From Streptomyces sp. NBC_01244 (GTDB taxonomy: Bacteria > Actinomycetota > Actinomycetes > Streptomycetales > Streptomycetaceae), in contig NZ_CP108488.1 of NCBI RefSeq assembly GCF_035987325.1, forward strand, positions 6,448,001 to 6,512,000: a stretch of 64,000 bases of DNA, written 5' to 3'. The position numbers and the translations under genes are program-made. Position 1 is the stretch's first letter. Every line of letters begins with the position of its first letter. The notes under the pieces were generated by a model. The model had not been told where the DNA came from. It did no database searches and saw only the letters and a list, made by a program, of their open reading frames with translations. This document shows positions 22,998 through 31,546 of the stretch, one piece after another.

Positions 22998-24122
22998 GCG
23001 CTCCGCGCACGTGAGACCGCCCGCTCCGAAGGTGCCGTGTTCCCGAAGGCGGGAGATCTGTCCAAGCTGCTGATCACCGAGGCGAAGAGGACTGAGGAAC
23101 GGTCGTGGCTCGGGGAGGTCTCCGCCGTCGTCCTCCAGCAGTCCCTTCGAGACCTGGACGCCGCGTACCGGAACTTCTTCGACAGCCTCAAGGGTAAGCG
23201 CCCCACCATGGGTGCGCCGCGGTTCAAGTCCCGCAAGAACAACCGGCAGGCCGTACGGTTCACGGCGAATGCCCGTTGGAAGATCACGGCCGGCGGTGAC
23301 CTGTCGTTGCCGAAGGTCGGTGATGTCCGGGTGAAGTGGTCCCGCACGCTGCCGTCCACGCCGTCCACGGTGACCGTGGTCAAGGATGCGTCCGGACGGT
23401 ACCTCGCCTCATTCGTGGTCGAGACCGGCACGGATGAGGGGCTGCCCGGGGTGGCTGGTCAGGTCGGCATCGACCTGGGGCTCACGCACTTCGCGATCCT
23501 CTCGGACGGCACGAAGATCGACAGCCCGCGTTTCCTGCGCCGGGCGGAGAAGAAACTGAAGCGGGAACAGCGGCGCCTGTCCCGCAAGGCCAAGGGCTCC
23601 AGCAACCGGGCCAAGGCCCGTATCAAGGTCGCCCGCGCTCATGCACGGGTTGCCGACGCGCGGCGCGAGTTCCACCACCAGCTTTCAACGAAGATCATCC
23701 GCGAGAACCAAGCGGTTGCCGTTGAGAACCTGGCAGTCAAAGGACTCGCCCGCACGCGCATGGCCAAGTCCGTCCACGACGCCGGATGGTCGGCGTTCCT
23801 TGCGATGCTGGAGTACAAGGCCGCCCGGTACGGGCGCCCCCTCGTAAGCATCGGCCGCTTCGAGCCGACCTCTCAGGTGTGCTCGCAGTGCGGCGTCAAG
23901 GACGGCCCCAAACCTCTGCATGTCCGCGAGTGGGAGTGCAAGGCGTGCGGGTCCGTCCTTGACCGGGACATCAACGCGGCGGTCATCATCGCCGAGGCTG
24001 CCGGACTGGCAGTGTCAGCCTGTCGAGCGCTGGTAAGACCGGGACGCGTCCCGGCACAGCGCGGAGAAGCAGGAACCCACCGAGACGGTCAGCCGACCGT
24101 GGTAGGAATCTCCGCCCTTTAG
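22992..24122 (+). pseudogene. tnpB: TnpB-family RNA-guided nuclease, N-terminus deleted
   Basis: The open frame from 22992 encodes about 376 residues. It starts inside the normal protein (YDALRARETARSEGAVFPKA), where intact relatives have ~25 further residues. RuvC-like catalytic residues are all present: Asp in GIDLGLTHFAIL, Glu in VAVENLAVKGLA and Asp in CGSVLDRDINAA. The zinc finger is CSQC...CKAC. The frame continues upstream to 22641, but that part is antisense to the Lrp and tnpA remnants and has no TnpB similarity. With its start and promoter deleted it is scored as a pseudogene, although the nuclease core is intact. A guide (omega) RNA would be expected to overlap its 3' end. Confidence 0.8.
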
Positions 24123-24141
24123 GGGGAGAGCGGAAGTCAAC
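24105..24141 (+). other. Right end of the first IS element; possible omega-RNA 3' hairpin
   Basis: CTCCGCCC-TTTA-GGGGGAG forms a hairpin just before GTCAAC, directly after the tnpB stop. The second element has a comparable hairpin and end at 56708-56740. In IS200/IS605 elements such right-end hairpins serve transposase recognition and form the scaffold part of the tnpB guide RNA; this is inferred here. Confidence 0.5.
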
Positions 24142-24143
24142 TG

Positions 24144-24725
24144 ATGTACGTCTCCCCCCTGTGGCTGCAGACCGCCGAGGGCATGGGCCCGGTCGGGGCC
24201 GGCATGGCCCTGCTGCCGCTGAGCCTGGCCGCCTTCCCCGTCTCCGCGGCCTCCGGCAAGCTCCTGCACGGGGCCTCGCCCCGGATCACCATCGGCGGCG
24301 GGCTGTTCCTCATCGCCGCCGGGGCGCTGCTGCAGGGCTGAATGCTCGACGCGGGTGACGGCTGGACGGCGCTGGCGCCGGGCCTGGTCGTCACCGGAGC
24401 GGGCGTCGGGCTGGTCTCCCCGGCCCTGGCCGCCGCCGCGATGGGGGCCGTGCCCCCGGCCCGGGCGGGGATGGCCGGCGGCGGCGCGGCGCGGCTCCTG
24501 GAGACCGTTCCGGGGGCCGGGTCCTGGGTGGAGGCGGCCTTCGCGAGCGGGCTGCGCGACGCCTTCCGGGTCTCGGGGGCGATGGGCCTGGCGGGGGCGC
24601 TGATCCTGCTGGTGCTGGTGCTGGTCCGCCGGCCCGCCGCCGGGTCTGGCGGCGGGGCCCCGGCTCCGGTGCCGGGTCAGGGTTCCGCGCCGGCGGACCG
24701 GGCCGCCGGCCGCGCCGCCGCCTGA
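24144..24725 (+). pseudogene. MFS (DHA2/EmrB-like) transporter, 3' remnant with in-frame stop
   Basis: The reading frame resembles the last six helices of a 14-TM drug exporter. VSPLWLQTAEGMGPVGAGMA and LLPLSLAAFPVSAASGKLLH start it; PGLVVTGAGVGLVSPALAAA and ASGLRDAFRVSGAMGLAGAL follow. A TGA at 24339-24341 interrupts the frame between GALLQG and LDAGDGW. The usual segment after PPARAGMAGG (normally NxxRQLG...) is replaced by unrelated residues, suggesting a further internal deletion. The 5' half is absent, cut at the IS right end. It is the other side of the locus that includes the Lrp/AsnC pseudogene. Confidence 0.75.
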
Positions 24726-24988
24726 GCCGCCCGGGGCGCCGTACGGAGCTTCGCGCGAGGCTCCGTACCGCATTCCCGGGTACTCGTACCGCCTCCTCGT
24801 ACGCCCCGAATCCCGTGCGGATCCGGGGCGTTCGCGCATTCGGTCCCGGAGGGCCACGGAGGGTCCGGGAGGGTGAACCTTCGAACGCGCTGCCGTGCCG
24901 AATCGTCTCGTCACGCCGTTCCGCTCCTACGCTGCCCGCGGATGCCCACCGGACCCGGCATCCGAGGAACCCGAGGAACGGACTCCCC

Positions 24989-25531
24989 ATGCGTCTTCGC
25001 ACCACCGCCATCGCGCTCACGGGCGCCCTCGCGCTCGTCCTGCCGACCGCAGGCCTGTCGTACGCCAACGACCACGACGACCGCGAGCGCCTCGGAACCC
25101 TGTACTACCGGTACACGGACGACGACGGCGACCGCCGCCACGGGCAGATCCACCCGGCGGACAACGACACCTGCTACCGGCTGACGCACACCACCGCGAA
25201 CCGGCCGGCCTTCGAGGTGACGAACGAGACCGACTCCCTCGCGGTGGTCTACAGCAACCGCAGCTGCGGCGGGGTCCCGGAGGCGGAGCTGGAGCCGGGC
25301 GAGCGGCTGCGCGACACGGCCGTCGCCTCCGTGTACTTCAAGCCGGTCGACGAGGACCACCACCACGGCGGCCGCCACGACTGGCGCGACGAGGACGGAA
25401 ACGACGGCCGCAACGACGGCCGCGACGACTGGCGTGACGACGAGGACCGCGGCATCGGCGGGCGTGCCGCCGGAGCGGACGCCGCCTCCACCCCCGCCAC
25501 CCTCGACCGGATCTTCCGCTCCATCGGCTGA
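24989..25531 (+). CDS. Secreted His/Asp-rich hypothetical protein
   Basis: A 180-residue protein starting at ATG 24989, with GAGGAAC about 10 nt upstream. A clear signal peptide (MRLRTTAIALTGALALVLPT...SYA) is cleaved near residue 28. The core (about residues 30-115) has two cysteines (NDTCYRLTH and NRSCGGVPE) that could form a disulfide. After FKPVDEDHHHGG comes a charged tail rich in Asp, His, Arg and Trp, with the imperfect repeats HDWRDEDGN, DGRNDGR and DDWRDDEDRG. The tail could bind metal or act as a flexible linker; no family was recognised. It stands alone between the decayed IS locus and a terminator. Confidence 0.75.
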   Translation: MRLRTTAIALTGALALVLPTAGLSYANDHDDRERLGTLYYRYTDDDGDRRHGQIHPADNDTCYRLTHTTANRPAFEVTNETDSLAVVYSNRSCGGVPEAELEPGERLRDTAVASVYFKPVDEDHHHGGRHDWRDEDGNDGRNDGRDDWRDDEDRGIGGRAAGADAASTPATLDRIFRSIG

Positions 25532-25570
25532 TCCGCTCCCACCCCCGGCCGGTTCACGGCCGCCGAGCCG

Positions 25571-25610
25571 GAAGAGCCCGGCATCCCGCTCGGGGGTGCC
25601 GGGCCCTTCT
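25571..25610. terminator. Terminator between convergent genes
   Basis: AGCCCGGCATCCC pairs with GGGGTGCCGGGC inside GAAG/CTTC arms. It serves the secreted-protein gene and the oppositely oriented oxidoreductase. Confidence 0.8.
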
Positions 25611-25623
25611 CGCGCCGTGATCC

Positions 25624-27093
25624 TCAGCCGGCCGTAGGCCGGTCCGCGCCCGCCGCGAGCCAGTGCACCACGTCCGCGGCCGTGTAGGGCTCGGCGTTCG
25701 GGGCGAGCTCCGGGAGGAAGGACAGGTCCTTGCCGATCGTCACCAGCGGGGGCTCCACCCGGCCGTGCGGCCGCCGCTGGGCCAGCCCGATCGTGGCCAG
25801 CAGGCCGTTGCACAGGCACTGGCGGCCCTTGGTGTCGGAGGCCTCGCCGCCCTTGCGGACGTACGCGGCCACCGGCTCGGCCGCGCACCGGTAGACCAGA
25901 CCGCGCGGACCCCGTACGGGCGTGCGCAGGAACCCGAGGTCGCAGACCCGGCGCCGGGCTTCGGCCACCTCCGGCTCGGAGATCGTCCCCGGCAGGTCCG
26001 CCACCTTGAACGGGAAGGAAGTGGGCGAGGCCTCGGGGTCGTTGCGGACCGAGAGGGTGCCGCCGTGGGCCCGCTCCAGCAGTTCCTCGCGCAGGTGGCG
26101 GGCCATGCCCGACTCCTCGCACAGGGCGAACGCGCTGCCGATCTGGACCCCGGCCGCGCCCCCGGCGAGCGCCTCGGCCACGGCCCCGGGGCCGGCCTGG
26201 CCGCCGGCGAGCCAGAACGGCAGCCCGAGCGCCGCCATCTTGGCGAGGTCGGGGCTGTCGCGCGGGCCGTAGACCGGCTCGCCGTCCTCGTCGAGCTTCA
26301 TCGGCCCGCGCGGCGGGGCGCTGTGGCCGCCGGCCTGGCTGGTCTCGATCACGAAGCCGTCGGGGCGGGTGATCTCGTCCCGGGCCAGGTAGGCGGCCAG
26401 GACCGGGAGCGAGACGATGGCCAGCACGTGGGGCCGGCGCAGCGGGCCGGGCAGGTGCCCGGCGAGCAGGGCCGCGGGGTCGAAGAGGTGCTCCAGGGGT
26501 TCTTCCCCATGAGGTCCTCCCTCCACGCGAATCGTGCTCACGCAGCGTTCGTAGCGCGCCAGCCTTGAGGCGAGGGCCGGGATGTGACCGGGGACTCCCG
26601 CGCCCACGAGCACGTAGTCGACGCCTGCCAGGATCGCGCCGAACATCGCGGGGGCCGTGGCGAGCTGGATCTTCTCCAGGTAGTTGATGCCGATGACACC
26701 GTCATGTCCCTCCTTGGCGAGCCAGACCTCGACGAAGTTGCCGAGGACGGTGAGGATCTCGGCCTGCGATCCGCCCGTCGCCCGCAGTCGCGGGGTGGTG
26801 CGCATCGCCGCGCCGGCCGCGAGGCCCTCCTCGCGGAAGTAGAGGTCGAGGGCGGACTGGGCGAGCTCCGGCAGCGGGAAGGCCGCCAGGGCCCGGCGGG
26901 CGTGGCCGCCGGGGTCCCCGGTCTGCAGCACGCGGGCCAGTACGACGTCCAGCGCCGTCCCGGAGACCACACCGAGCTGGCCCTCGCCGGAGACGGCCCT
27001 GGCCAGCCGCCAGCCGGAGACGCCGACGCCCATGCCGCCCTGGATCAGCCAGGGGTGCTGCGCGGCGGGGGCGGTCGTGGGGGTCTGCGGCAT
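25624..27093 (-). CDS. Nitronate monooxygenase / PfaD-like FMN flavoprotein
   Basis: A 489-residue TIM-barrel protein of the 2-nitropropane dioxygenase superfamily. The ATG at 27093 has GAGGA upstream. IQGGMGVGVSGWRLARAVS is the N-terminal FMN-binding segment, GVDYVLVGAGVPGHIPALAS and FVIETSQAGGHSAP contain the phosphate-site and active-site His region, and LPFWLAGGQAGPGAVAEALA with AAGVQIGSAFALCEESGM completes the barrel. At ~490 residues with a C-terminal extension carrying a Cys pair (KGRQCLCNGL), it is nearer to PfaD-type enoyl reductases than to the ~350-residue nitronate monooxygenases, but no PUFA synthase is nearby. Substrate unknown. A perfect 22-bp palindrome lies 24-45 nt before the start. 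Confidence 0.8.
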   Translation of the reverse strand: MPQTPTTAPAAQHPWLIQGGMGVGVSGWRLARAVSGEGQLGVVSGTALDVVLARVLQTGDPGGHARRALAAFPLPELAQSALDLYFREEGLAAGAAMRTTPRLRATGGSQAEILTVLGNFVEVWLAKEGHDGVIGINYLEKIQLATAPAMFGAILAGVDYVLVGAGVPGHIPALASRLARYERCVSTIRVEGGPHGEEPLEHLFDPAALLAGHLPGPLRRPHVLAIVSLPVLAAYLARDEITRPDGFVIETSQAGGHSAPPRGPMKLDEDGEPVYGPRDSPDLAKMAALGLPFWLAGGQAGPGAVAEALAGGAAGVQIGSAFALCEESGMARHLREELLERAHGGTLSVRNDPEASPTSFPFKVADLPGTISEPEVAEARRRVCDLGFLRTPVRGPRGLVYRCAAEPVAAYVRKGGEASDTKGRQCLCNGLLATIGLAQRRPHGRVEPPLVTIGKDLSFLPELAPNAEPYTAADVVHWLAAGADRPTAG

Positions 27094-27116
27094 GGGTCAC
27101 GTCCTCGGAATCACCC

Positions 27117-27138
27117 GAACCTACGGTTCCGTAGGTTC
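27117..27138. promoter_or_regulatory. Perfect palindromic operator candidate
   Basis: GAACCTACGG, a 2-nt centre (TT), then CCGTAGGTTC: 10-bp arms with no mismatch. Size and symmetry are typical of a TetR-family operator. It lies 24-45 nt upstream of the flavoprotein start, where it would cover the promoter or transcription start. No regulator gene is adjacent, so control would act in trans. Confidence 0.7.
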
Positions 27139-27319
27139 GCTGAAATCCACTATGACCCGGGAGCCGCCCGCCGAATGGCGCCGAAGGTCCCGGCCCTCAG
27201 GGGCGCTGGACCCGGTCCGGCGGGGGCTTATGGAACGAGGGGCCGAACGAGGGCTGCGGGAGCGGGGTGGGGAACGGCGTGGGGAAGGGAGCTGGGGGAA
27301 AGGGCCGGGGATTGGAACA

Positions 27320-27354
27320 GGGCCGCCCGGGGAGGTCTTCTCCCGGGCGGCCCC
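27320..27354 (-). terminator. Terminator after the M4 metallopeptidase gene
   Basis: GGGCCGCCCGGGGAGG pairs with CTCCCGGGCGGCCC through a short loop, starting 46 nt past the stop codon. Confidence 0.85.
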
Positions 27355-27400
27355 GTGGTCTAGCGGTTCAGCTCTGGTTCACGGACGGCCCCGGTGGGGG

Positions 27401-29665
27401 TCAGAAGGTGAGCTTCCAGCTGTCGATCTTGCCGGTGTCGATGTTCGCGTTGTCGTTGACCCGGAGCTTCCACACACCCTGGGCGACCTCGGAGGAGGCG
27501 TTGACCGTGACGGACTTGATGATGTTGTCCGCGCTGCCACCGGTGCGGTTGTGCAGGTTGTACAGGGTGCCGTCGGGGGCGACGAGGTCGACCTTCAGGT
27601 CACCGATGTACGTGTGGAGGATGTTGAGGTCCACCTTGAGGGTGCTCGGGGCGTTGCCCGTGCGGTTCACGGTGATCGGGGAGTCGACCGTCGCGTTGTC
27701 GGCGATGGCGTAGTCGGTGGTGTTCTCGAAGACGTTCGGCTGCGAGGTGCCGACCGTCCAGGTGAACGCCGCCGTCCCGGTCTGGTTCGCCGAGTCGGTC
27801 ACCGTGACGGTCACGTTGGACGTGCCCGCCGTGGAGGCCGTACCCGAGATCAGGCCGTTGGAGGAGTTGATCGACAGCCCGGCCGGCAGACCGGTGGCCG
27901 CGTAGCTCAGGGCACCCGCGTTGGTGCTGGTGGCCTGGACCTGGAGGCTGACGGCGCTGCCCGTGACGGTGGTCTGGTTGCCCGGGTTGGTGACCGTGAC
28001 GCCGTTGACGATGCGCGGACCGACATTGATGGCGGCCCAGGCGTTCGCGGCGTTGTTGTACGTGGTCGAGCCGGCGCCGTACAGGTCGGCAGCGGCCTGC
28101 AGGGTGGCGGTACGGGCGGCCGCGTAGTTGGTGTTCGACCTGAACAGGTTGGTGGTCAGGGCGCGGAACCAGATCTTGGACGCGGCGTCACGGCCGATCG
28201 CGGTGACCGGGAGGCCGTCGGAGGTCGGCGAGTCGTAGCTCACGCCGTTGACGACCTTGGCGCCCGAGCCCTCGGAGGCCAGGTAGTACCAGTGGTTGGC
28301 CGGGCCCGAGGAGTAGTGGACGTCGATCGAGCCGATGCCCGAGTACCAGGCGTCCTTCGACGAGCCGTCCTTGCTCGGCTTGTCCATGTAGCGCAGCGGG
28401 GTGCCGTTGCCGCGGATGTCGATCTTCTCGCCGACCAGGTAGTCGCCGACGTCCTGCGGGTTGGCCGCGTAGAACTCGACCGCCGCCGCGAAGATGTCGG
28501 AGGTGGCCTCGTTCAGACCGCCCGGCTCGCCGGCGTACGTCATGTTGCCGGTGACCGAGGTCAGGCCGTGCGTCATCTCGTGCGCGGCCACGTCGGTGGA
28601 GGTGAGCGGCTTGGCGTTGCCATCACCGTCGCCGTACGTCATGCAGAAGCAGGAGTCGTCCCAGAAGGCGTTCACGTAGTTGTTGCCGTAGTGGACCCGG
28701 CTGTACGGGGAGACCCCGTCGTTGCGCAGGCCGTTGCGGCCGTGGACGTTCTTGAAGTAGTCCCACGTCACCTGCGCGCCGTAGTGGGCGTCGGAGGCGG
28801 CCGTCTCCAGGTTGGCCGGCAGGCCGTTGCCCCAGATGTCGTCCGGGCCGGAGAAGAGCGTGCCGGTGCCGGAGGTGGCCCGGTTGAGGTTGTTGGTCTT
28901 GTGGCCGCCGCGCGTGGCGTCGTTCAGCGTGAAGTTGCTGCCCGACTGCGAGGTGCCGATCGTCACCTGGCCGCTGTACATGGTGTTGCCGGTGCCGGTC
29001 TTGACGGCCTGCCACTCGGTGATCTTCGCGCCGGTCTTGGCGTTGGTCACCACGTGCAGCTCGCTGGGCGTGCCGTCGTGCTGGAGGCCGCCGACGACGG
29101 TCTCGAAGGCGAGGACCGGAGCGCCCTCGGCCGCCCAGATCACCTTGCGGGCGCCCTTGCTGGCCTTGACGTCCTTGGAGCCCTCGGCGTTGGCGGCGGC
29201 GACCGCCTGGCCCTCCGCGGCGGACGGCGCGACGGTGGCGGTGGTGTCCACCTTCAGGTCGTGGTTGGTGGCCTTGGTGACGAGCTTGGTGACGCCGCCC
29301 TTGGCGCGGACGGTCAGGTCACCGCCGAGCACCGGTATGCCGTCGTAGGTGCGCTCGTACGAGGTGTGGGTGGTGCCGTCCACGTCCTTGACCACGTCGC
29401 GGACGATGAGCTTCTCGCCGCTGCCGAGGCCGAGCGCCTTGGCGGCCTGCGCGGTGGTGGAGTTGGCCTCGGCCAGGAGCGTCGCACGCTCCGAAGCGCT
29501 GAGTTTGAGATTGGCCGCGCCCGGGTTGGCCTGGGCGACCTGTCCGGCCTGCGACGCGGTGGCGTCGGCGTTGGCGGATCCGGTCTGGATGCCTACGGCG
29601 AGGAGAGCGGCCGCGGCAACAAGCGCGCCGGCCGTGGTGGCACGCCGCTGGGGGGTGGGACTCAA
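27401..29665 (-). CDS. Secreted M4 (thermolysin-like) metallopeptidase with Ig-like and P domains
   Basis: A 754-residue preproprotein. A TTG at 29665 is taken as start because AAGGAG lies 7 nt before it and a Sec signal follows (MSPTPQRRATTAGALVAAAA...SANA); upstream in-frame codons give no signal peptide. FTP/PepSY propeptide covers about residues 40-215. The zinc site VAAHEMTHGL gives His362, Glu363 and His366, and GGLNEATSD gives the third ligand Glu386. HYSSGPANHWYYLASEG carries the His that stabilises the transition state. After the peptidase come a He_PIG-type Ig-like domain (LSYAATGLPAGLSINSSNGL) and a proprotein-convertase P domain ending IDSWKLTF. It is an exported protease active after prodomain removal. 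Confidence 0.93.
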   Translation of the reverse strand: MSPTPQRRATTAGALVAAAALLAVGIQTGSANADATASQAGQVAQANPGAANLKLSASERATLLAEANSTTAQAAKALGLGSGEKLIVRDVVKDVDGTTHTSYERTYDGIPVLGGDLTVRAKGGVTKLVTKATNHDLKVDTTATVAPSAAEGQAVAAANAEGSKDVKASKGARKVIWAAEGAPVLAFETVVGGLQHDGTPSELHVVTNAKTGAKITEWQAVKTGTGNTMYSGQVTIGTSQSGSNFTLNDATRGGHKTNNLNRATSGTGTLFSGPDDIWGNGLPANLETAASDAHYGAQVTWDYFKNVHGRNGLRNDGVSPYSRVHYGNNYVNAFWDDSCFCMTYGDGDGNAKPLTSTDVAAHEMTHGLTSVTGNMTYAGEPGGLNEATSDIFAAAVEFYAANPQDVGDYLVGEKIDIRGNGTPLRYMDKPSKDGSSKDAWYSGIGSIDVHYSSGPANHWYYLASEGSGAKVVNGVSYDSPTSDGLPVTAIGRDAASKIWFRALTTNLFRSNTNYAAARTATLQAAADLYGAGSTTYNNAANAWAAINVGPRIVNGVTVTNPGNQTTVTGSAVSLQVQATSTNAGALSYAATGLPAGLSINSSNGLISGTASTAGTSNVTVTVTDSANQTGTAAFTWTVGTSQPNVFENTTDYAIADNATVDSPITVNRTGNAPSTLKVDLNILHTYIGDLKVDLVAPDGTLYNLHNRTGGSADNIIKSVTVNASSEVAQGVWKLRVNDNANIDTGKIDSWKLTF

Positions 29666-30045
29666 CGCAGACTCCTTCTGCAAGGGGGGTTCCGGATGGC
29701 TGGGTGGGCCTCCGGGCAGATCGGGCTGGTGCGAAGAACGGTCGAAGAGTGCCATCTGAGCGCTGTGATGTCAGGGCCGCGTCAAAAGGTTGGCCTGAAA
29801 TCGTTCGTTGTCCGAAGAGACGTATCCGGTATGCGGAACATTCACTTTGGAATGAGAAAGAGGGGTCCCATAGCCGGAACGAGGGCCACCGGCCGCTAAC
29901 GCTTGGGCAACAAGACGCCCGGATCCCGGAAACGGCATTTACCGTACGGGTGTTTGTCGTACTGTTTCCCGGTGCGTCTGATGTCCACTGCCTGGGGAAG
30001 CCGCGGACTGGCGCCACCGTCATAGACCACGTGCCAGGGGGGCCC
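29666..30045. promoter_or_regulatory. Divergent promoter region, M4 peptidase / sugar-phosphate transferase
   Basis: This 380-nt spacer holds no supported gene. An inverted repeat CATTC-ACTTTG-GAATG at 29839-29854 and a looser GGAAAC...GTTTCC pair (29928-29968) are the visible symmetrical elements. They could be operators of the peptidase and the glycan cluster respectively; this is inference. Confidence 0.35.
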
Positions 30046-31521
30046 ATGAGGCATGTCCATATACCTGTGCAAAGAGTGGCCGAAGCGGCCCGGGCGTCGG
30101 CCATGCCGGCCCGGGGCCTCGGCGACAAAGCCCGTTGGTACCTGCCCGCCGCGGTCTCCGCGGACCTGATCGGCGCGGGAGTCCCCGTCGGCCTGGTCTT
30201 CGAGGCGGCCCAGCAGGCACGGCCGCTCTACTGCGCCCTCGGCGCGGCCCTGGCCTGGACCGGCGTGCAGCTGATGCGCCGACGCTATGCCGGCCGCGCG
30301 CTCGGGGAATCGCGGGGAGTTCTGCCGGTCGTACACGACTGGCTGATTCTGATCGGCGTACTCGCCGTGGCCCGCGTGATCACCGGGGAGAACACCCCCC
30401 GGCTGGCCGCCCTCGGCGCCCTCGTGCCCGCTCTGCTCGTCACCGTCGCCTGCCACAAGCTGACCTACCGCCACCTCTCCGCCGCCCGGCGCGAGGCCCA
30501 CGCCGTGAGCCGGGTGCTGGTCGTCGGCGAGCCCGACTCCGCCGAGTCCGTCATCGGGCACCTCGCCGCGCGCACCGACCACCCGTACGTGGTGGTCGGG
30601 GTGGTCCCGGTGGGCCCCGGCACGATGGACAACGGCGTGCCCGTCGCGGCACGGCTCGGCTCCGAGACGGCGCAGTCCCCGAACGGGGACTCCACCGCCG
30701 TGCTCGGCGCCGTCGCCGCCCACCGCGCCGACCTGGTGCTCGTCGCACCGGGGGCCCGGCTCGCGGGGGAGCGGCTGCGCCGGATCTCCTGGGCCCTGCA
30801 CGACGCCGGGCTCGAACTGGCGGTCTTCCCCGGCCTGGTGGAAGTCTCCGTCAAGCGGCTCGAAACCCTGTCCGCGGGCGGCCTGGCCATGCTGCGGGTG
30901 GCGCCGCCGGTGAGCCGGGGCGTGCAGCCCCTCCTGAAGTCGGTACTGGACCGGGCGGGCGCGGCGATCGGACTGGTCCTGCTGTCGCCGGCCTTCCTCG
31001 CGATGGTCCTGGCGATCCGCTTCGGCTCGCGCGGTCCCGCCTTCTACCGGCAGCGGCGCATCGGCCGCGACGGGGTCCCCTTCGTCATGTGGAAGTTCCG
31101 CACGATGGTCGTGGACGCCGACGCGCGCAAGGCCGAGCTGTCCGGGGCCAACGAGAACGACGGCCTCATGTTCAAGATGCGCCGCGACCCCCGGGTGACC
31201 CGCGTGGGCCGGCTGCTGCGCCGCACGTCCATGGACGAACTGCCCCAGCTGATCAATGTGGTGGCGGGCAACATGTCACTGGTCGGCCCGCGCCCGCCGC
31301 TGCCGGAGGAGGTGGCGGAGTACGACGAGGTCGAACTGCGCAGGCTCGCCGTGCGGCCCGGGATGACCGGGCTGTGGCAGATCAGCGGGCGGTCCGACCT
31401 CTCGTGGGACGAAACCATCCAGCTCGACCTGCAGTACGTGGACAACTGGTCGTTCACCAGTGACGTCGACGTGATGGGCCGCACGCTCCGCGCCGTGGTC
31501 GACGGCCGCGGAGCGTACTGA
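30046..31521 (+). CDS. Polyprenyl-phosphate sugar-phosphate transferase (EPS initiation)
   Basis: A 491-residue membrane enzyme transferring a sugar 1-phosphate from a nucleotide sugar to polyprenyl phosphate, the first step of lipid-linked glycan assembly. The ATG at 30046 follows AGGGGGG; a GTG at 30031 is in frame. Four hydrophobic helices occupy about residues 30-145. A CoA-binding-like Rossmann region follows (VSRVLVVGEPDSAESVIGHL). After one more helix comes the C-terminal catalytic domain: RIGRDGVPFVMWKFRTMVVD, RTSMDELPQLINVVAGNMSL and VGPRPPLPEEVAEY. This is the WbaP/WcaJ class. It opens the glycan cluster; the sugar used cannot be read from the sequence. Confidence 0.92.
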   Translation: MRHVHIPVQRVAEAARASAMPARGLGDKARWYLPAAVSADLIGAGVPVGLVFEAAQQARPLYCALGAALAWTGVQLMRRRYAGRALGESRGVLPVVHDWLILIGVLAVARVITGENTPRLAALGALVPALLVTVACHKLTYRHLSAARREAHAVSRVLVVGEPDSAESVIGHLAARTDHPYVVVGVVPVGPGTMDNGVPVAARLGSETAQSPNGDSTAVLGAVAAHRADLVLVAPGARLAGERLRRISWALHDAGLELAVFPGLVEVSVKRLETLSAGGLAMLRVAPPVSRGVQPLLKSVLDRAGAAIGLVLLSPAFLAMVLAIRFGSRGPAFYRQRRIGRDGVPFVMWKFRTMVVDADARKAELSGANENDGLMFKMRRDPRVTRVGRLLRRTSMDELPQLINVVAGNMSLVGPRPPLPEEVAEYDEVELRRLAVRPGMTGLWQISGRSDLSWDETIQLDLQYVDNWSFTSDVDVMGRTLRAVVDGRGAY

Positions 31522-31546
31522 GGTACCGGGGGACCCGCGCCCGGGA

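Larger units (their letters stand above)
22913..24141. mobile_element. Collapsed IS200/IS605-family element (divergent tnpA remnant and tnpB)
   Basis: The minus strand encodes a short TnpA piece, and the plus strand encodes a 5'-truncated TnpB beginning directly where the TnpA piece stops. A subterminal hairpin (about 24109-24130) and GTCAAC mark the right end. Compared with the second element at 54.9-56.7 kb, the left end, most of tnpA and the divergent promoter are gone. It separates two pseudogenes, so insertion and later deletions removed the middle of that locus. Confidence 0.75.

Noticed and set aside
24339..24341. In-frame TGA in the MFS frame as a selenocysteine codon
   Set aside because: The gene also lacks its 5' half and has an internal deletion, and no SECIS-like context is evident; a nonsense mutation is simpler.
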